From Rhodococcus sp. SBT000017 (GTDB lineage: Bacteria; Actinomycetota; Actinomycetes; Mycobacteriales; Mycobacteriaceae): a DNA stretch of 64,000 nucleotides. The stretch covers positions 3,968,001-4,032,000 of the forward strand of contig NZ_REFU01000001.1 of the NCBI RefSeq assembly GCF_003688915.1, in the 5' to 3' direction. Below the pieces are notes generated by a model that did no database searches, had not been told where the DNA came from, and was given only the letters and a program-made list of their open reading frames with translations. Numbering within the stretch: position 1 is the first letter of the stretch; every line of letters starts with the position of its first letter. Shown piece by piece: positions 53,458 to 62,607 of this stretch. A program made the position numbers and the translations under genes.

Positions 53458-53482
53458 GAAGATTTGCCCTGGGGGGAACACC

Positions 53483-56400
53483 ATGTCCGACGACGCCCTA
53501 CCTGTGAGTTCGTCCCAGGCCGACATCTGGATTGCCCAACAGTTCATGCCGGACGTGCCCTTCACCATTGCGTACTACGTCGACATCATCGGCGCTGTGG
53601 ACCTCGATGTGCTGTTCGAGTGTGGCAGTCGAGCGCATCGAGAGTTCTCGTCGTCGACGATGCGAATCATCGAGGTCGACGGCACCCCGATGCAGCGGTT
53701 CGAGCCTCGGGAGACCGAATCGGTCGAGATCCTCGACTTCCGCGGCCGCGACCGTCCGGCCGATGCGGCCACGCAGTGGATGAACGACGATTGCCGCACG
53801 CCCTTCTCCATGGACAGTCAGCTCGTGCGGTTGCGGGTCCTTCGAGTCGGCGACGATCGAGTGTTCTGGTACACCCGAGCCCATCACATCGCGCTCGACG
53901 GGTATGCCTCCATGAAGGTGCTCGAGCGGGCGGCGGCCCTGTATGCCGCCGCGTCTGGTGGCGTCGAGCCTGCGGCCATCGATCCGACGACCCCGGCCGC
54001 GCTTGTCGCCGAGGACGAGCGCTACCGCACCTCCACCCGCGCACGACGTGATCGAGCGCATTGGGAGTCGACCGACCTGGGATATGCCGAGCCCCTCGGC
54101 CGGACTGCTCGGCCCGCGTCGGTGCCGATCGTCGTCGGCGAGGATCGTACGGTTTCTCCGACCGCCCCGGGGCATGCGACGTCGACGGTGGTGATCGCGG
54201 CATTCGCCGCGTACCTGGCGCGTATGAACGACACCGACGACGTGGATCTGTCGTTGCCGGTCTCGGCGCGGCCGACAGCGATGTTGCGCCGGGCCGGGTC
54301 CTCGCTGTCGCATGTGGTGCCGTTGCGGTTGCCGGGCGTCGGATCGGCGACGGTGAACAACGTGATCAAGTCCACCGAGGTGGCCATCGGTGCCGTGCTC
54401 CGGCATCAGCGCAGCAGACCGCCGGCATCCGAGAGTGGACATGCGCTGCGCGCAGGGCGTTTCGGGCCGACGATCAACGTGATGATGTTCGCGAACACTG
54501 TGGCCATCGGCGAGTTCGACGGTGAGATCGACATTCTGACCACGGGCCCGGTGTCGGACCTCGCCGTCAACATCTACCCCGGTCGGGGTGGAGAGCGGCC
54601 GCGCATCGACTTCGAGGCCAACTCGACCGTCTACACGCCGAGCGACCTCGCTCGCCACCACCAACGGTTTCTGCACTTTCTCGACCGTTTTGCCGAATCC
54701 GACTGCGGTGACACGGCAGTGGCAGACCTCGACCTGTTCCTGCCCGACGAGTCCCGTACGACCCCCGCGTCGGTGGGCGCGGCCGCGGCTGAGCAGGGAT
54801 CACTGAACGACGTGTTCTCGGCGGCAATCGCGGAGCACGGCAATCGAATTGCCATCCAGGACGCCGGCGCCTCGATCACCTACGGAGAACTGGCCGCAAG
54901 AGTCGACGCACTCGCATCCACCTTGAACGCCCGAGCAATCGGCACAGAGGACCGGGTCGCCGTGCGCGTCGGCCGATCCGTCGAGGGCGTCGTCGCGTTC
55001 TGGGCGATCGCACGAGTGGGTGCGGTGTACGTCCCGGTCGACCCGAATCACCCCCGCGAACGCGCAGAGTTCGTGCTGCGTGACAGCGGAGCGGTGTTGG
55101 GCCTGTGCACCGGAGGCACCGAGTTGGGTGAGGTGGAGTGGCTGACCGTCGATGGCGTTCTCGCAGAAAGAGACTCGAACGATGTCGCCGCGACGACCGC
55201 ACCGCACAACGCTGCGTACGTCATCTACACCTCCGGATCCACCGGCACCCCCAAGGGTGTAGTCGTCACCCACAACGGTATCGGCGCTCTGGTGCAACAG
55301 ATTCGGAGCAGCTACGACCTGAACGTCGAGTCCCGAGTCTGTCACCTTGCCTCGCCCGGATTCGACACGGCCATTGTCGAGGTGTTGGCCGCAGCGACAG
55401 CAGGTGCGGCAGTGGTGATCGCGCCGCCGGACAGCTACGGCGGCGCGGAACTGTCGGAACTGATTGCTCGGCAGGCGGTTACGCATCTGCTGATCACACC
55501 CTCGGCGCTGGCCACGTTGAATCCCGAAGCACTGGCGGGCGTCGGGACGATCATCATCGGCGGCGAAGCAGCACCGCAGGATACGGTCGACCGCTGGTCG
55601 GTGGGTCGACGACTGCTCAACGCCTACGGCCCCACCGAGACGACCTGCAGTGTCACGATGACCGCCCCATTGCACCCGGGCAGCGCGGACGGAATCGGTC
55701 GAGCCATGGTGGGAGCGGTGATTCACCTCCTCGATCGCACGCTGCGACCTGTTCCGTCGGGTGCGGTCGGCGAAATCTACATCGAGACGCCCGGCGTCGC
55801 GCGCGGATATCTCGGTCGCACCCTGGAAACAGCAGCGCGCTTCGTCGCGAACCCGTTCAGCAGCAGCGGGAGTTGGATGTTCCGCAGTGGAGATCGGGCG
55901 CGTCTGCGCGGCGACGGAACGCTGGAGTTCCTCGGCCGCATCGACGATCAGATCAAGATCCGGGGAAATCGCGTCGAACTGGGCGAGATCGACGCAGCGC
56001 TGCGGGCGTGGCCGGAGGTCGCTGCGGCGTCATCGGCATTGCGCCGCAGTCACACTGGGGACATGCGTATCGATGGTTACGTCGTTGCCGCGAACAGCGA
56101 ACACGTGCTCGACACCGAGCACATTCGCAAGGATCTTGCCGGGCGATTGCCTGCCCACATGGTGCCGGCGACGATCTCGATTCTCGACGAGATTCCGCTG
56201 ACGATCAATCGTAAGGTCGATCGCGGCGCACTTCCTGTTCCGAGCCTGACCGCTCCGACGACCGGCCCTCCGGTCGAGCCGTCCGGTGCCACCGAGGAGA
56301 TGGTGGCGGCAGCGTTCGTACGCGTCCTCGGCAGGGACGGTATCGATTGCGCTGCGTCGTTCTTCGATCTCGGAGGTGACTCACTGGCCGCGACCAGAGT

Positions 56401-57907
56401 CGTGTCGGCGGTGCGGGCCGAGGAATCGGTGGACATCGGTGTGCGAGACCTCGTCGAGGCCCCGTCCGTTCAGGCTTTGGCGGCGCTGATCGATACGCGT
56501 TGCCATGTTGGACTGCAACAGAATTCGCGGCCCGAACGAGGTATGTCGCAGGCCGTGGCCGCGATTCCGCTGGCTCCGCAGCAACGCCACATCGATCGAA
56601 GTGCTCAGTTACCGCTGTCCAACCTGCCGTTCACGGTCGCGATTTCCGGGGAGTTCCACGCCGCGGCAGCCTCGCAGGCGTTGACCGATCTGATCGAGCG
56701 ACACAGCACTCTGCGGACGCGCTACCCGGACCTCGATGGGGTTCCGGCTCAGGTCGTCGAGTCGGATTCTGCTGCGGTGACACCGAATCTCGACGTTGTC
56801 GACTTCGATGACGCCGCGGTGACGCAGACCCTGCAGCACCCCTTCGACGTGCGCACCGAGTTCCCGATCCGCGCTCGCCTGTTCGCCGTAGCGCCCGATC
56901 ACCACGTGCTGGCGTGCGCCGTTCACCACATCGCAGCGGACGGGTGGTCTCTCGGGCTGCTGGCGTCGGATTTCGTACTGGCTTATCAGACCAGGATGGC
57001 CGGCAGTGCACCGTCATGGTCCGAATTACCCTTGCAGTACGCCGATTACAGCGTCTGGGCCGCCGATCGGGATGTATCGGCCGACATCGAGTTCTGGCGC
57101 GCGGAACTCGCAGGTGTCCCCAACAGCACCGGGTTGCCGTTGGACCGGCCACGTACACAGGAGTGGGATTTCTCCGGTGCGCGCACATCGCTTCGCTTCG
57201 ATGCACCCGCCACGGAGAAAATGACCGATCTTGCCCAGCGTTGCGGGACAGGACGATTCACCGTGCTACGCGCAGCACTGCTGATTCTGCTCGCGGAGGT
57301 GACAGACTCCACCGATATCGTCGTCGGGACCCCGGTTGCCGGACGCGACGATCCGAGGCTCGAGCAGGTGGTCGGTACCTTCACCAACACCGTCGCGATC
57401 CGGACGGACATCGCGTCCGCTTCGACCGTCGACGACGTCGTGCAGGCGGCGCGGGCGAGCGAACTGCGGGCCTTCGATCATGCAGCGGTGCCGTTCGAGG
57501 ATGTCGTCGCTGCCATCGCTCCTGACTCGACGGATGCGCGTCATCCGATTTTCCAGGTGGCACTGTCGTTGGATGTCTTCACCGCCGCAACGCTCGAACT
57601 TGGGGACACGCGTGTCGAGATCACGCCCCGACCGATCGACATCGCGAAATGCGACCTCCATCTTCACGTCACCGAACGGCGGGACGACCAAGGGAAGACA
57701 GGAGTGGAGCCCGCGGAACGACCCAGGGGCGCTATCTGTACGGAGATCGATATCGTCTATCCCACAGCATTGTTCGACGCGAATACCGTTGTCGCGCTGG
57801 GACGGAGTCTCGAGCAGGTCGTGTATGCGATGGTCGCAGAACCCGACTCGGCGTGGCGGGATCTGGCAGCCCTCGATCCATCCATGCAACTACTACACAA
57901 CGTGTAG
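53483..57907 (+). CDS. Non-ribosomal peptide synthetase, C-A-PCP-C
   Basis: 1474 residues. First condensation domain (about 1-420, RAHHIALDG at 132-140); adenylation domain (about 435-930: YTSGSTGTPKG, NAYGPTETT, SGDRARLRGDG, INRKVDR); carrier domain with FFDLGGDSLAATRV (phosphopantetheine Ser); second condensation domain to the end (CAVHHIAADGWS). No thioesterase, reductase or MbtH-like gene is present. A hand alignment to the GrsA pocket gives a tentative code DTVLIGACS, not one I can assign. ATG 53483 has GGGGGG upstream. A REP-like segment lies inside the second C domain (57701-57723). Confidence 0.93.
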   Translation: MSDDALPVSSSQADIWIAQQFMPDVPFTIAYYVDIIGAVDLDVLFECGSRAHREFSSSTMRIIEVDGTPMQRFEPRETESVEILDFRGRDRPADAATQWMNDDCRTPFSMDSQLVRLRVLRVGDDRVFWYTRAHHIALDGYASMKVLERAAALYAAASGGVEPAAIDPTTPAALVAEDERYRTSTRARRDRAHWESTDLGYAEPLGRTARPASVPIVVGEDRTVSPTAPGHATSTVVIAAFAAYLARMNDTDDVDLSLPVSARPTAMLRRAGSSLSHVVPLRLPGVGSATVNNVIKSTEVAIGAVLRHQRSRPPASESGHALRAGRFGPTINVMMFANTVAIGEFDGEIDILTTGPVSDLAVNIYPGRGGERPRIDFEANSTVYTPSDLARHHQRFLHFLDRFAESDCGDTAVADLDLFLPDESRTTPASVGAAAAEQGSLNDVFSAAIAEHGNRIAIQDAGASITYGELAARVDALASTLNARAIGTEDRVAVRVGRSVEGVVAFWAIARVGAVYVPVDPNHPRERAEFVLRDSGAVLGLCTGGTELGEVEWLTVDGVLAERDSNDVAATTAPHNAAYVIYTSGSTGTPKGVVVTHNGIGALVQQIRSSYDLNVESRVCHLASPGFDTAIVEVLAAATAGAAVVIAPPDSYGGAELSELIARQAVTHLLITPSALATLNPEALAGVGTIIIGGEAAPQDTVDRWSVGRRLLNAYGPTETTCSVTMTAPLHPGSADGIGRAMVGAVIHLLDRTLRPVPSGAVGEIYIETPGVARGYLGRTLETAARFVANPFSSSGSWMFRSGDRARLRGDGTLEFLGRIDDQIKIRGNRVELGEIDAALRAWPEVAAASSALRRSHTGDMRIDGYVVAANSEHVLDTEHIRKDLAGRLPAHMVPATISILDEIPLTINRKVDRGALPVPSLTAPTTGPPVEPSGATEEMVAAAFVRVLGRDGIDCAASFFDLGGDSLAATRVVSAVRAEESVDIGVRDLVEAPSVQALAALIDTRCHVGLQQNSRPERGMSQAVAAIPLAPQQRHIDRSAQLPLSNLPFTVAISGEFHAAAASQALTDLIERHSTLRTRYPDLDGVPAQVVESDSAAVTPNLDVVDFDDAAVTQTLQHPFDVRTEFPIRARLFAVAPDHHVLACAVHHIAADGWSLGLLASDFVLAYQTRMAGSAPSWSELPLQYADYSVWAADRDVSADIEFWRAELAGVPNSTGLPLDRPRTQEWDFSGARTSLRFDAPATEKMTDLAQRCGTGRFTVLRAALLILLAEVTDSTDIVVGTPVAGRDDPRLEQVVGTFTNTVAIRTDIASASTVDDVVQAARASELRAFDHAAVPFEDVVAAIAPDSTDARHPIFQVALSLDVFTAATLELGDTRVEITPRPIDIAKCDLHLHVTERRDDQGKTGVEPAERPRGAICTEIDIVYPTALFDANTVVALGRSLEQVVYAMVAEPDSAWRDLAALDPSMQLLHNV
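57893..57907. promoter_or_regulatory. CTACAC-AAC-GTGTAG palindrome at the NRPS 3' end
   Basis: A perfect 15-bp palindrome formed by the last five codons of the NRPS gene, 51 bp before the DUF2231 start. It shares the CTAC/GTAG core with the repeat upstream of the NRPS. It could be a second operator for DUF2231-VIT. Confidence 0.35.
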
Positions 57908-57958
57908 CATGTGTTGTGCGTGAGGTGCACGCGACTTTCCAAGCCAGGGGGAGAACGC

Positions 57959-58435
57959 ATGTCCACCTTCAACGGCCTACCGGCCCACATTCTTCTCGTT
58001 CACTTCATCGTGGTGCTGGCACCGTTGACCGCGCTGCTCGCCATCACGGCCAGTATCTGGACCGGTGTGCGCAGCCGTCTCGTGTGGCTCATCGCAGCCC
58101 TGGCGGTGTTCACGTTGGTGTTGACGCCGCTGACGACCGAGGCAGGCGAGTGGCTCGAGAAGCGCGTCCCCGAGACCGCTGCGGTCGAACAGCACGCCGA
58201 GATCGGCGACTGGATGATCTTCTTCTCCGTCGGTCTTGTGGTCGTCGCCGCGGCGCTCGTGTTCCTGCATGTACGTGAGCGTCGGGGCAATACCCCCGTG
58301 CGCTGGCAGTCGATTGCGGTGGTGGTCTTGGCTGTGCTGATCGGAGCGACCACAATCATCCAGGTGTACAGAATCGGTGAGTCCGGCGCGCGCGCCGCAT
58401 GGGATGACGTGTCAGCGACGGCCGTCGATGAGTGA
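57959..58435 (+). CDS. DUF2231 family membrane protein
   Basis: 158 residues from ATG 57959 with GGGGGAG upstream. Four membrane helices: LLVHFIVVLAPLTALLAITASIW, LVWLIAALAVFTLVLTPLT, WMIFFSVGLVVVAAALVFL and IAVVVLAVLIGATTIIQVY. FNGLPAHILLVHF with its His is the DUF2231 signature; members are predicted haem or metal-associated membrane proteins. Its 3' end overlaps the VIT gene by 8 bp. Whether it belongs with the NRPS functionally is unclear. Confidence 0.87.
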   Translation: MSTFNGLPAHILLVHFIVVLAPLTALLAITASIWTGVRSRLVWLIAALAVFTLVLTPLTTEAGEWLEKRVPETAAVEQHAEIGDWMIFFSVGLVVVAAALVFLHVRERRGNTPVRWQSIAVVVLAVLIGATTIIQVYRIGESGARAAWDDVSATAVDE

Positions 58436-59147
58436 GCCCGAGCCGGGCCTGCACGAGCACGAACCGCACGGTGATCTGTCTGGCCGGCTGAACTGGCTGC
58501 GGGCAGGCGTGTTGGGTGCGAACGACGGCATCGTCTCCACTGCCGGCCTGGTCGTCGGTGTCGCAGCCGCCACCACCGACACAGGGGCGCTGCTCACAGC
58601 TGGTGTTGCGGGGCTCGTCGCGGGTGCTGTCTCCATGGCGCTCGGGGAGTACGTCTCGGTGAGCACGCAGCGTGACGCCGAACGATCCCTGTTGATCAAG
58701 GAGCGGCGGGAGCTGGCCGAGGAACCCGAGGAGGAGTTGGCCGAGCTGGCTGCGCTCTACGAGGCCAAGGGGCTGTCGACGGAGACTGCGCAGAAAGTTG
58801 CGCAGGAACTGACCGACCACGATCCGTTTGCCGCACACGTGGATGTCGAGTTGGGAATCGACCCGGACGCGCTGACCAATCCGTGGCAGGCGGCCGCGTC
58901 GTCGGCGGTGTCGTTCGTCAGTGGCGCGCTGCTGCCGCTACTGTCCATCCTGCTGTTTTCCGCGTCGCTGCGCGTCCCGGTGACATTCGTCGTGGTACTG
59001 GTAGCTCTGGCACTGACCGGAAGTATCAGCGCACGTCTCGGCGGTGCGCCTGCTCGGCCGGCAGTGAGCCGGGTCGTCATCGGTGGTGCAATCGCGATGG
59101 CCGTCACCTATGCGATCGGCCAACTCGCGGGCGTCGCGGGTATCTGA
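58428..59147 (+). CDS. VIT1/CCC1-type iron or manganese transporter
   Basis: 239 residues. WLRAGVLGANDGIVSTAGLVVGV is the family's first-helix signature, followed by AGLVAGAVSMALGEYVSVSTQRDAE. A cytosolic metal-binding helical hairpin (about 80-145) is rich in Glu (LAEEPEEELAELAALYEAKGL), and three more helices end the protein. It moves Fe2+ or Mn2+ out of the cytosol, normally in exchange for protons. It overlaps the DUF2231 gene, so the two are coupled. Confidence 0.92.
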   Translation: MSEPEPGLHEHEPHGDLSGRLNWLRAGVLGANDGIVSTAGLVVGVAAATTDTGALLTAGVAGLVAGAVSMALGEYVSVSTQRDAERSLLIKERRELAEEPEEELAELAALYEAKGLSTETAQKVAQELTDHDPFAAHVDVELGIDPDALTNPWQAAASSAVSFVSGALLPLLSILLFSASLRVPVTFVVVLVALALTGSISARLGGAPARPAVSRVVIGGAIAMAVTYAIGQLAGVAGI

Positions 59148-59149
59148 GA

Positions 59150-60031
59150 TCAGCGGAAGATCGAGGTGGCGGCTTCTCCGGTTTCGGGGGCCACTACATC
59201 TTGAACGACATCGAACAGTGCCGTGGATATGACGGTGAACGCGAGGATCAGCACCAGCCCGGCCGCGAGGATTCCGCGATCATGGCGGTGCCGTGGTGGT
59301 TCGCTCAGCGCTTGCACGCGGCGTACGACGTCGCCGCCGGTACTGGCGAGCGTGCGGGTTCCATGGTCGAGTTGTTTCCGAAGCAAGGCGGTTCTGGCGA
59401 TGGCAGACAACGTGTCTCGCCGGCCGAGAGACGCTGCGCTCTCGTCTGCCTGACGCTCCGCCGCGTGCCGGACTTTCGAGGGCACCGGCCGAAGAATGGG
59501 ATTCAGTCGAGCCGCGATTTCACACATCTGGATCCACACGCTGTGGCGATGTCGTAGGTGCGCGCGCTCGTGCTCGACCACCGCGCGTAATTCGTTGTCC
59601 GACAGAGCCTCAGCGAGGCCGGTGGTGATCACGACGGCGCCTCCGCCGGAGGGAACGGCGAAGGCGTCGGGAACCTCGGAGTCGACCACGACGATGCCGC
59701 CCGTCGCCCGCGCCTCGTCGCCGAATTCGGATGCGATCGACGCGCCGACGGCGACGCGTCGAACATGGCGGGCGACCTCGACCACACGCCAGAACATCCA
59801 CGCGGAAATGATGATTCCCACCGCTGTCCAGGCAATCTCACCTGACGCCAGCAGCACCGCAGCGAGCGCGCACATGGACGCCGCCACGGAGAATGCGGTC
59901 ACCATCGACAGGATGGGCAACAGGACGACGGCGGTCGACGGATTGAGTCGACGGTCGAGTTGATCGGCTCCGAATCCCAGCAGCAGCGACAGCGCCCACG
60001 GCAGCACGGCAACGACCAGGAGCAGGGTCAT
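59150..60031 (-). CDS. M56 family (BlaR1-like) membrane metallopeptidase
   Basis: 293 residues. Four membrane helices (first at 1-20, last near 255-275) with the zinc protease motif VVEHERAHLRHRHSVW (HExxH) after the second pair, and a downstream QADESAA segment that supplies the third ligand. In BlaR1/MecR1 systems such proteases inactivate the BlaI repressor on a cell-envelope signal; this one lacks a C-terminal penicillin-binding sensor domain. Its start overlaps the BlaI-like gene (ATGA). Confidence 0.9.
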   Translation of the reverse strand: MTLLLVVAVLPWALSLLLGFGADQLDRRLNPSTAVVLLPILSMVTAFSVAASMCALAAVLLASGEIAWTAVGIIISAWMFWRVVEVARHVRRVAVGASIASEFGDEARATGGIVVVDSEVPDAFAVPSGGGAVVITTGLAEALSDNELRAVVEHERAHLRHRHSVWIQMCEIAARLNPILRPVPSKVRHAAERQADESAASLGRRDTLSAIARTALLRKQLDHGTRTLASTGGDVVRRVQALSEPPRHRHDRGILAAGLVLILAFTVISTALFDVVQDVVAPETGEAATSIFR

Positions 60032-60405
60032 GGGTGTTGCTCGGCTGCGTCCGACTTGGCCAGCAGTTCGCGCAGCGTCGCCTCGTCCTCGGGGTCTAGT
60101 GCGGCCACGAAGCTGGCCAGTACGTCTGCGCGTTCGGCTCTGGCACCGAGTTCGGTGCGCATCCGCATCGCGGCCCGAAGCGCGGGGATCTCGTCGACCG
60201 GGGCGTTGAGGGTGTAGACGAAGGACCGCCCGCGCCGCTCGCGATCGACCAGGCCTTTGCCGTGCAGGCGCACCAGAGCGGTCATGACCGTGGTGTGGGC
60301 GAGATCGGAGCCAAGGTGCTCGCGGGCTTGGGCCACCGAGAGTTCCGTGTGCTCGCCGAGCAACTCGAGGATCGACTCCTCCAACTGTCCGGACGCTCTA
60401 CGCAC
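60028..60405 (-). CDS. BlaI/MecI/CopY family transcriptional repressor
   Basis: 125 residues. Winged helix: LEESILELLGEHTELSVAQAREHLGSDLAHTTVMTALVRLHGKGLVDRERRGRSFVYTLNAP, then a C-terminal dimerisation and cleavage region. It pairs with the M56 protease in the usual order, repressor first. A 35-bp inverted repeat upstream (60475-60509) may be its operator. Possible further targets are the NRPS-DUF2231-VIT genes convergent with it. Confidence 0.92.
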   Translation of the reverse strand: MRRASGQLEESILELLGEHTELSVAQAREHLGSDLAHTTVMTALVRLHGKGLVDRERRGRSFVYTLNAPVDEIPALRAAMRMRTELGARAERADVLASFVAALDPEDEATLRELLAKSDAAEQHP

Positions 60406-60474
60406 TGCGATTCCTCACTCGAGTCGGTACTTCGAGGATAGGCGACGGGTGGCGTTCACGAAACCGGTCTATGT

Positions 60475-60509
60475 CGTATTACTGGCGGGCGGCACAATGA
60501 TGTAATACG
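60475..60509. promoter_or_regulatory. CGTATTAC/GTAATACG inverted repeat between blaI-like gene and kynA
   Basis: Perfect 8-bp arms (60475-60482 and 60502-60509) separated by 19 bp, in the divergent promoter region of the BlaI-type gene and tryptophan dioxygenase. It may bind the BlaI-type repressor or a kyn regulator; it lies 36 bp before the kynA start. Confidence 0.5.
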
Positions 60510-60544
60510 CTGGCTTCACCAGCCCATCACCTCGAGGACCAGCC

Positions 60545-61399
60545 ATGAGCGTCGAAGGCAATACCCGCGCGATAGAGAAGACCGTCGTCACCGACTTCAG
60601 CGACCGTATGAGTTACGGCGCGTACCTGGACCTCGACACGTTGCTCAGCGCCCAGAAGCCGGTGAGCACCCCCGAGCATCACGACGAACTGCTGTTCATC
60701 ATTCAGCACCAGACCACCGAACTGTGGCTCAAGCTGGTACTGCACGAGACCCTGGCCGCGCGAGCAGCTCTCGATGCCGACGACATCGGTACCGCGCTGA
60801 AATGTGTGGCCCGGGTCAAGCACATCCAGAAGACGTTGACCGAGCAGTGGTCGGTACTGGCCACACTGACGCCGACGGAGTACTCGCAGTTCCGTGATTT
60901 TCTCGGCAACTCGTCGGGCTTTCAGTCGTATCAGTACCGGGCGGTGGAGTTCGTGCTGGGCAACAAGAATGCGGGCATGCTGACGGTCTTCGAGTCCGAT
61001 CCGGCTGCTTATGAACAGCTTTCGACTCTGTTGTATCAACCGAGCCTCTACGATGCCTTCTGGCAGTCGCTGGCGCGGCAGGGGTACGACGTACCGGCAT
61101 CAGCGCTCGATCGCGATGTCACCGCGGCATACACGTTCAACGAGGACCTGATGCCGCTGATCAAGTTCGTCTACGAAAACCACACCGAACATTGGGCGGT
61201 GTACGAGGCCTTCGAAGAGTTCGTCGATCTCGAGGAGAACTTCCAGCTGTGGCGCTTCCGTCATATGCGTACGGTGCTGCGAACCATCGGAATGAAGAGC
61301 GGGACGGGAGGATCGAGTGGCGTCGGATTCCTGCAGAAGGCACTCGAACTCACCTTCTTTCCCGAATTACTCGCTGTGAGAACGGAAATCGGACGATGA
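60545..61399 (+). CDS. kynA: Tryptophan 2,3-dioxygenase
   Basis: 284 residues of the haem dioxygenase family. Signature segments: MSYGAYLDLDTLLSAQKP, HHDELLFIIQHQTTELWLKL (distal His), FLGNSSGFQSYQYR and the C-terminal FRHMRTVLRTIGMKSGTGGSSGVGFL with the proximal haem His in the RHMRTV run. It opens the indole ring of L-tryptophan to N-formylkynurenine. ATG 60545. The stop overlaps the kynU start, so they are coupled. Confidence 0.95.
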   Translation: MSVEGNTRAIEKTVVTDFSDRMSYGAYLDLDTLLSAQKPVSTPEHHDELLFIIQHQTTELWLKLVLHETLAARAALDADDIGTALKCVARVKHIQKTLTEQWSVLATLTPTEYSQFRDFLGNSSGFQSYQYRAVEFVLGNKNAGMLTVFESDPAAYEQLSTLLYQPSLYDAFWQSLARQGYDVPASALDRDVTAAYTFNEDLMPLIKFVYENHTEHWAVYEAFEEFVDLEENFQLWRFRHMRTVLRTIGMKSGTGGSSGVGFLQKALELTFFPELLAVRTEIGR

Positions 61400-62607
61400 T
61401 GGAACGCGTAGACGAACTCGACGCCCAGGATCCGCTCCGGAGCTACCGCGACAAGTTCCTCGGCAGTGACGATCCGTCGATCAGCGCATATCTCGACGGC
61501 AACTCGCTGGGCCGGCCCACCAAGGCCAGCGTCGAACGGATCAACACCTTCATGACGCAGGCCTGGGGTGGACGTTTGATCCGTGGTTGGGACGAGCAGT
61601 GGTTCGATCTCCCCGTCACCATCGGCGACGCCCTGGCCGACGCCACCCTGGGGGCCGCGTCCGGTCAGACCACCATCGGCGATTCGACGACGGTATTGCT
61701 GTACAAACTGGCGCGGGCGGCGATTGCCATGCGGCCGGGCCGCACCGAGATCGTCATCGACCGTGACAACTTTCCGACCGATCGATACTTGCTCGAAGGC
61801 ATTGCAGCAGAGCTGAATATGACCCTGCGGTGGATCGAGACTGACCGCCGCGGTGGTATCGAACCGGAACAACTCGCCGAGGTGGTGGGGGAGAACACCG
61901 CCTTGGTGGTGATCACCCATGTCGCCTACCGTTCCGGCTTCCTCGTCGACGTGGCCGAGGCGACGCGCATCACGCACGCTGCCGGAGCTTTGATGCTGCT
62001 GGACGTGTGCCACTCCGTTGGATCGGTACCGCTCGAACTCGATTCCTGGGGAGTGGATCTGGCCGTCGGGTGCACCTACAAATACCTCAACGGAGGCCCG
62101 GGATCACCGGCCTTCGCGTACGTGCGCAGTGATCTTCAAGGCGATTTCGTCCAACCGATCTGGGGCTGGATGGGTCGCGCCGATCCGTTCGAGATGGCGC
62201 AGGGTTACGTTCCGGCACAGGGTATTCGACGCGTCATCAGCGGCACGCCGTCGGTGTTCGGGATGATTGCGATGCAGGACACCATCGAGATGATCGCCGA
62301 GGTGGGGATGGACGCGATACGCGCGAAGTCCGTCGCACTCACCGAATACGCCCTCGAACTCGTCCGCGAGATGCTGATACCGCTCGGGGTGGAGATCGCC
62401 TCACCCGAGGACTCGAATCGACGCGGCGGTCACGTCACCATCGACCATCCCGAGTTCAAGGCGATCACCGCTCGCCTGTGGGAGCAGGGCGTCATCCCGG
62501 ATTACCGCGCTCCGCAGGGTATTCGCCTGGGATTGAGCCCTCTCAGTACCTCGTACCGAGAGGTGTATCTGGGAATCGTGGCGATCCGTGACGAACTCCG
62601 CGCCTAG
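61396..62607 (+). CDS. kynU: Kynureninase
   Basis: 403 residues from ATG 61396 (a second ATG follows directly). PLP enzyme of the class V aminotransferase fold: YLDGNSLGRPTKAS at the N-terminus, LLDVCHSVGSVPLEL with the PLP-binding Asp, and the Schiff-base Lys in AVGCTYKYLNGGPGSPAF. It cleaves kynurenine to anthranilate and alanine. The kynurenine formamidase needed between kynA and kynU is not adjacent. Confidence 0.95.
   Translation: MMERVDELDAQDPLRSYRDKFLGSDDPSISAYLDGNSLGRPTKASVERINTFMTQAWGGRLIRGWDEQWFDLPVTIGDALADATLGAASGQTTIGDSTTVLLYKLARAAIAMRPGRTEIVIDRDNFPTDRYLLEGIAAELNMTLRWIETDRRGGIEPEQLAEVVGENTALVVITHVAYRSGFLVDVAEATRITHAAGALMLLDVCHSVGSVPLELDSWGVDLAVGCTYKYLNGGPGSPAFAYVRSDLQGDFVQPIWGWMGRADPFEMAQGYVPAQGIRRVISGTPSVFGMIAMQDTIEMIAEVGMDAIRAKSVALTEYALELVREMLIPLGVEIASPEDSNRRGGHVTIDHPEFKAITARLWEQGVIPDYRAPQGIRLGLSPLSTSYREVYLGIVAIRDELRA

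Noticed and set aside
53483..59147. Siderophore biosynthesis cluster
   Set aside because: There is one NRPS with no siderophore-type tailoring, MbtH or uptake genes; the VIT-type transporter exports metal from the cytosol and alone does not support the claim.
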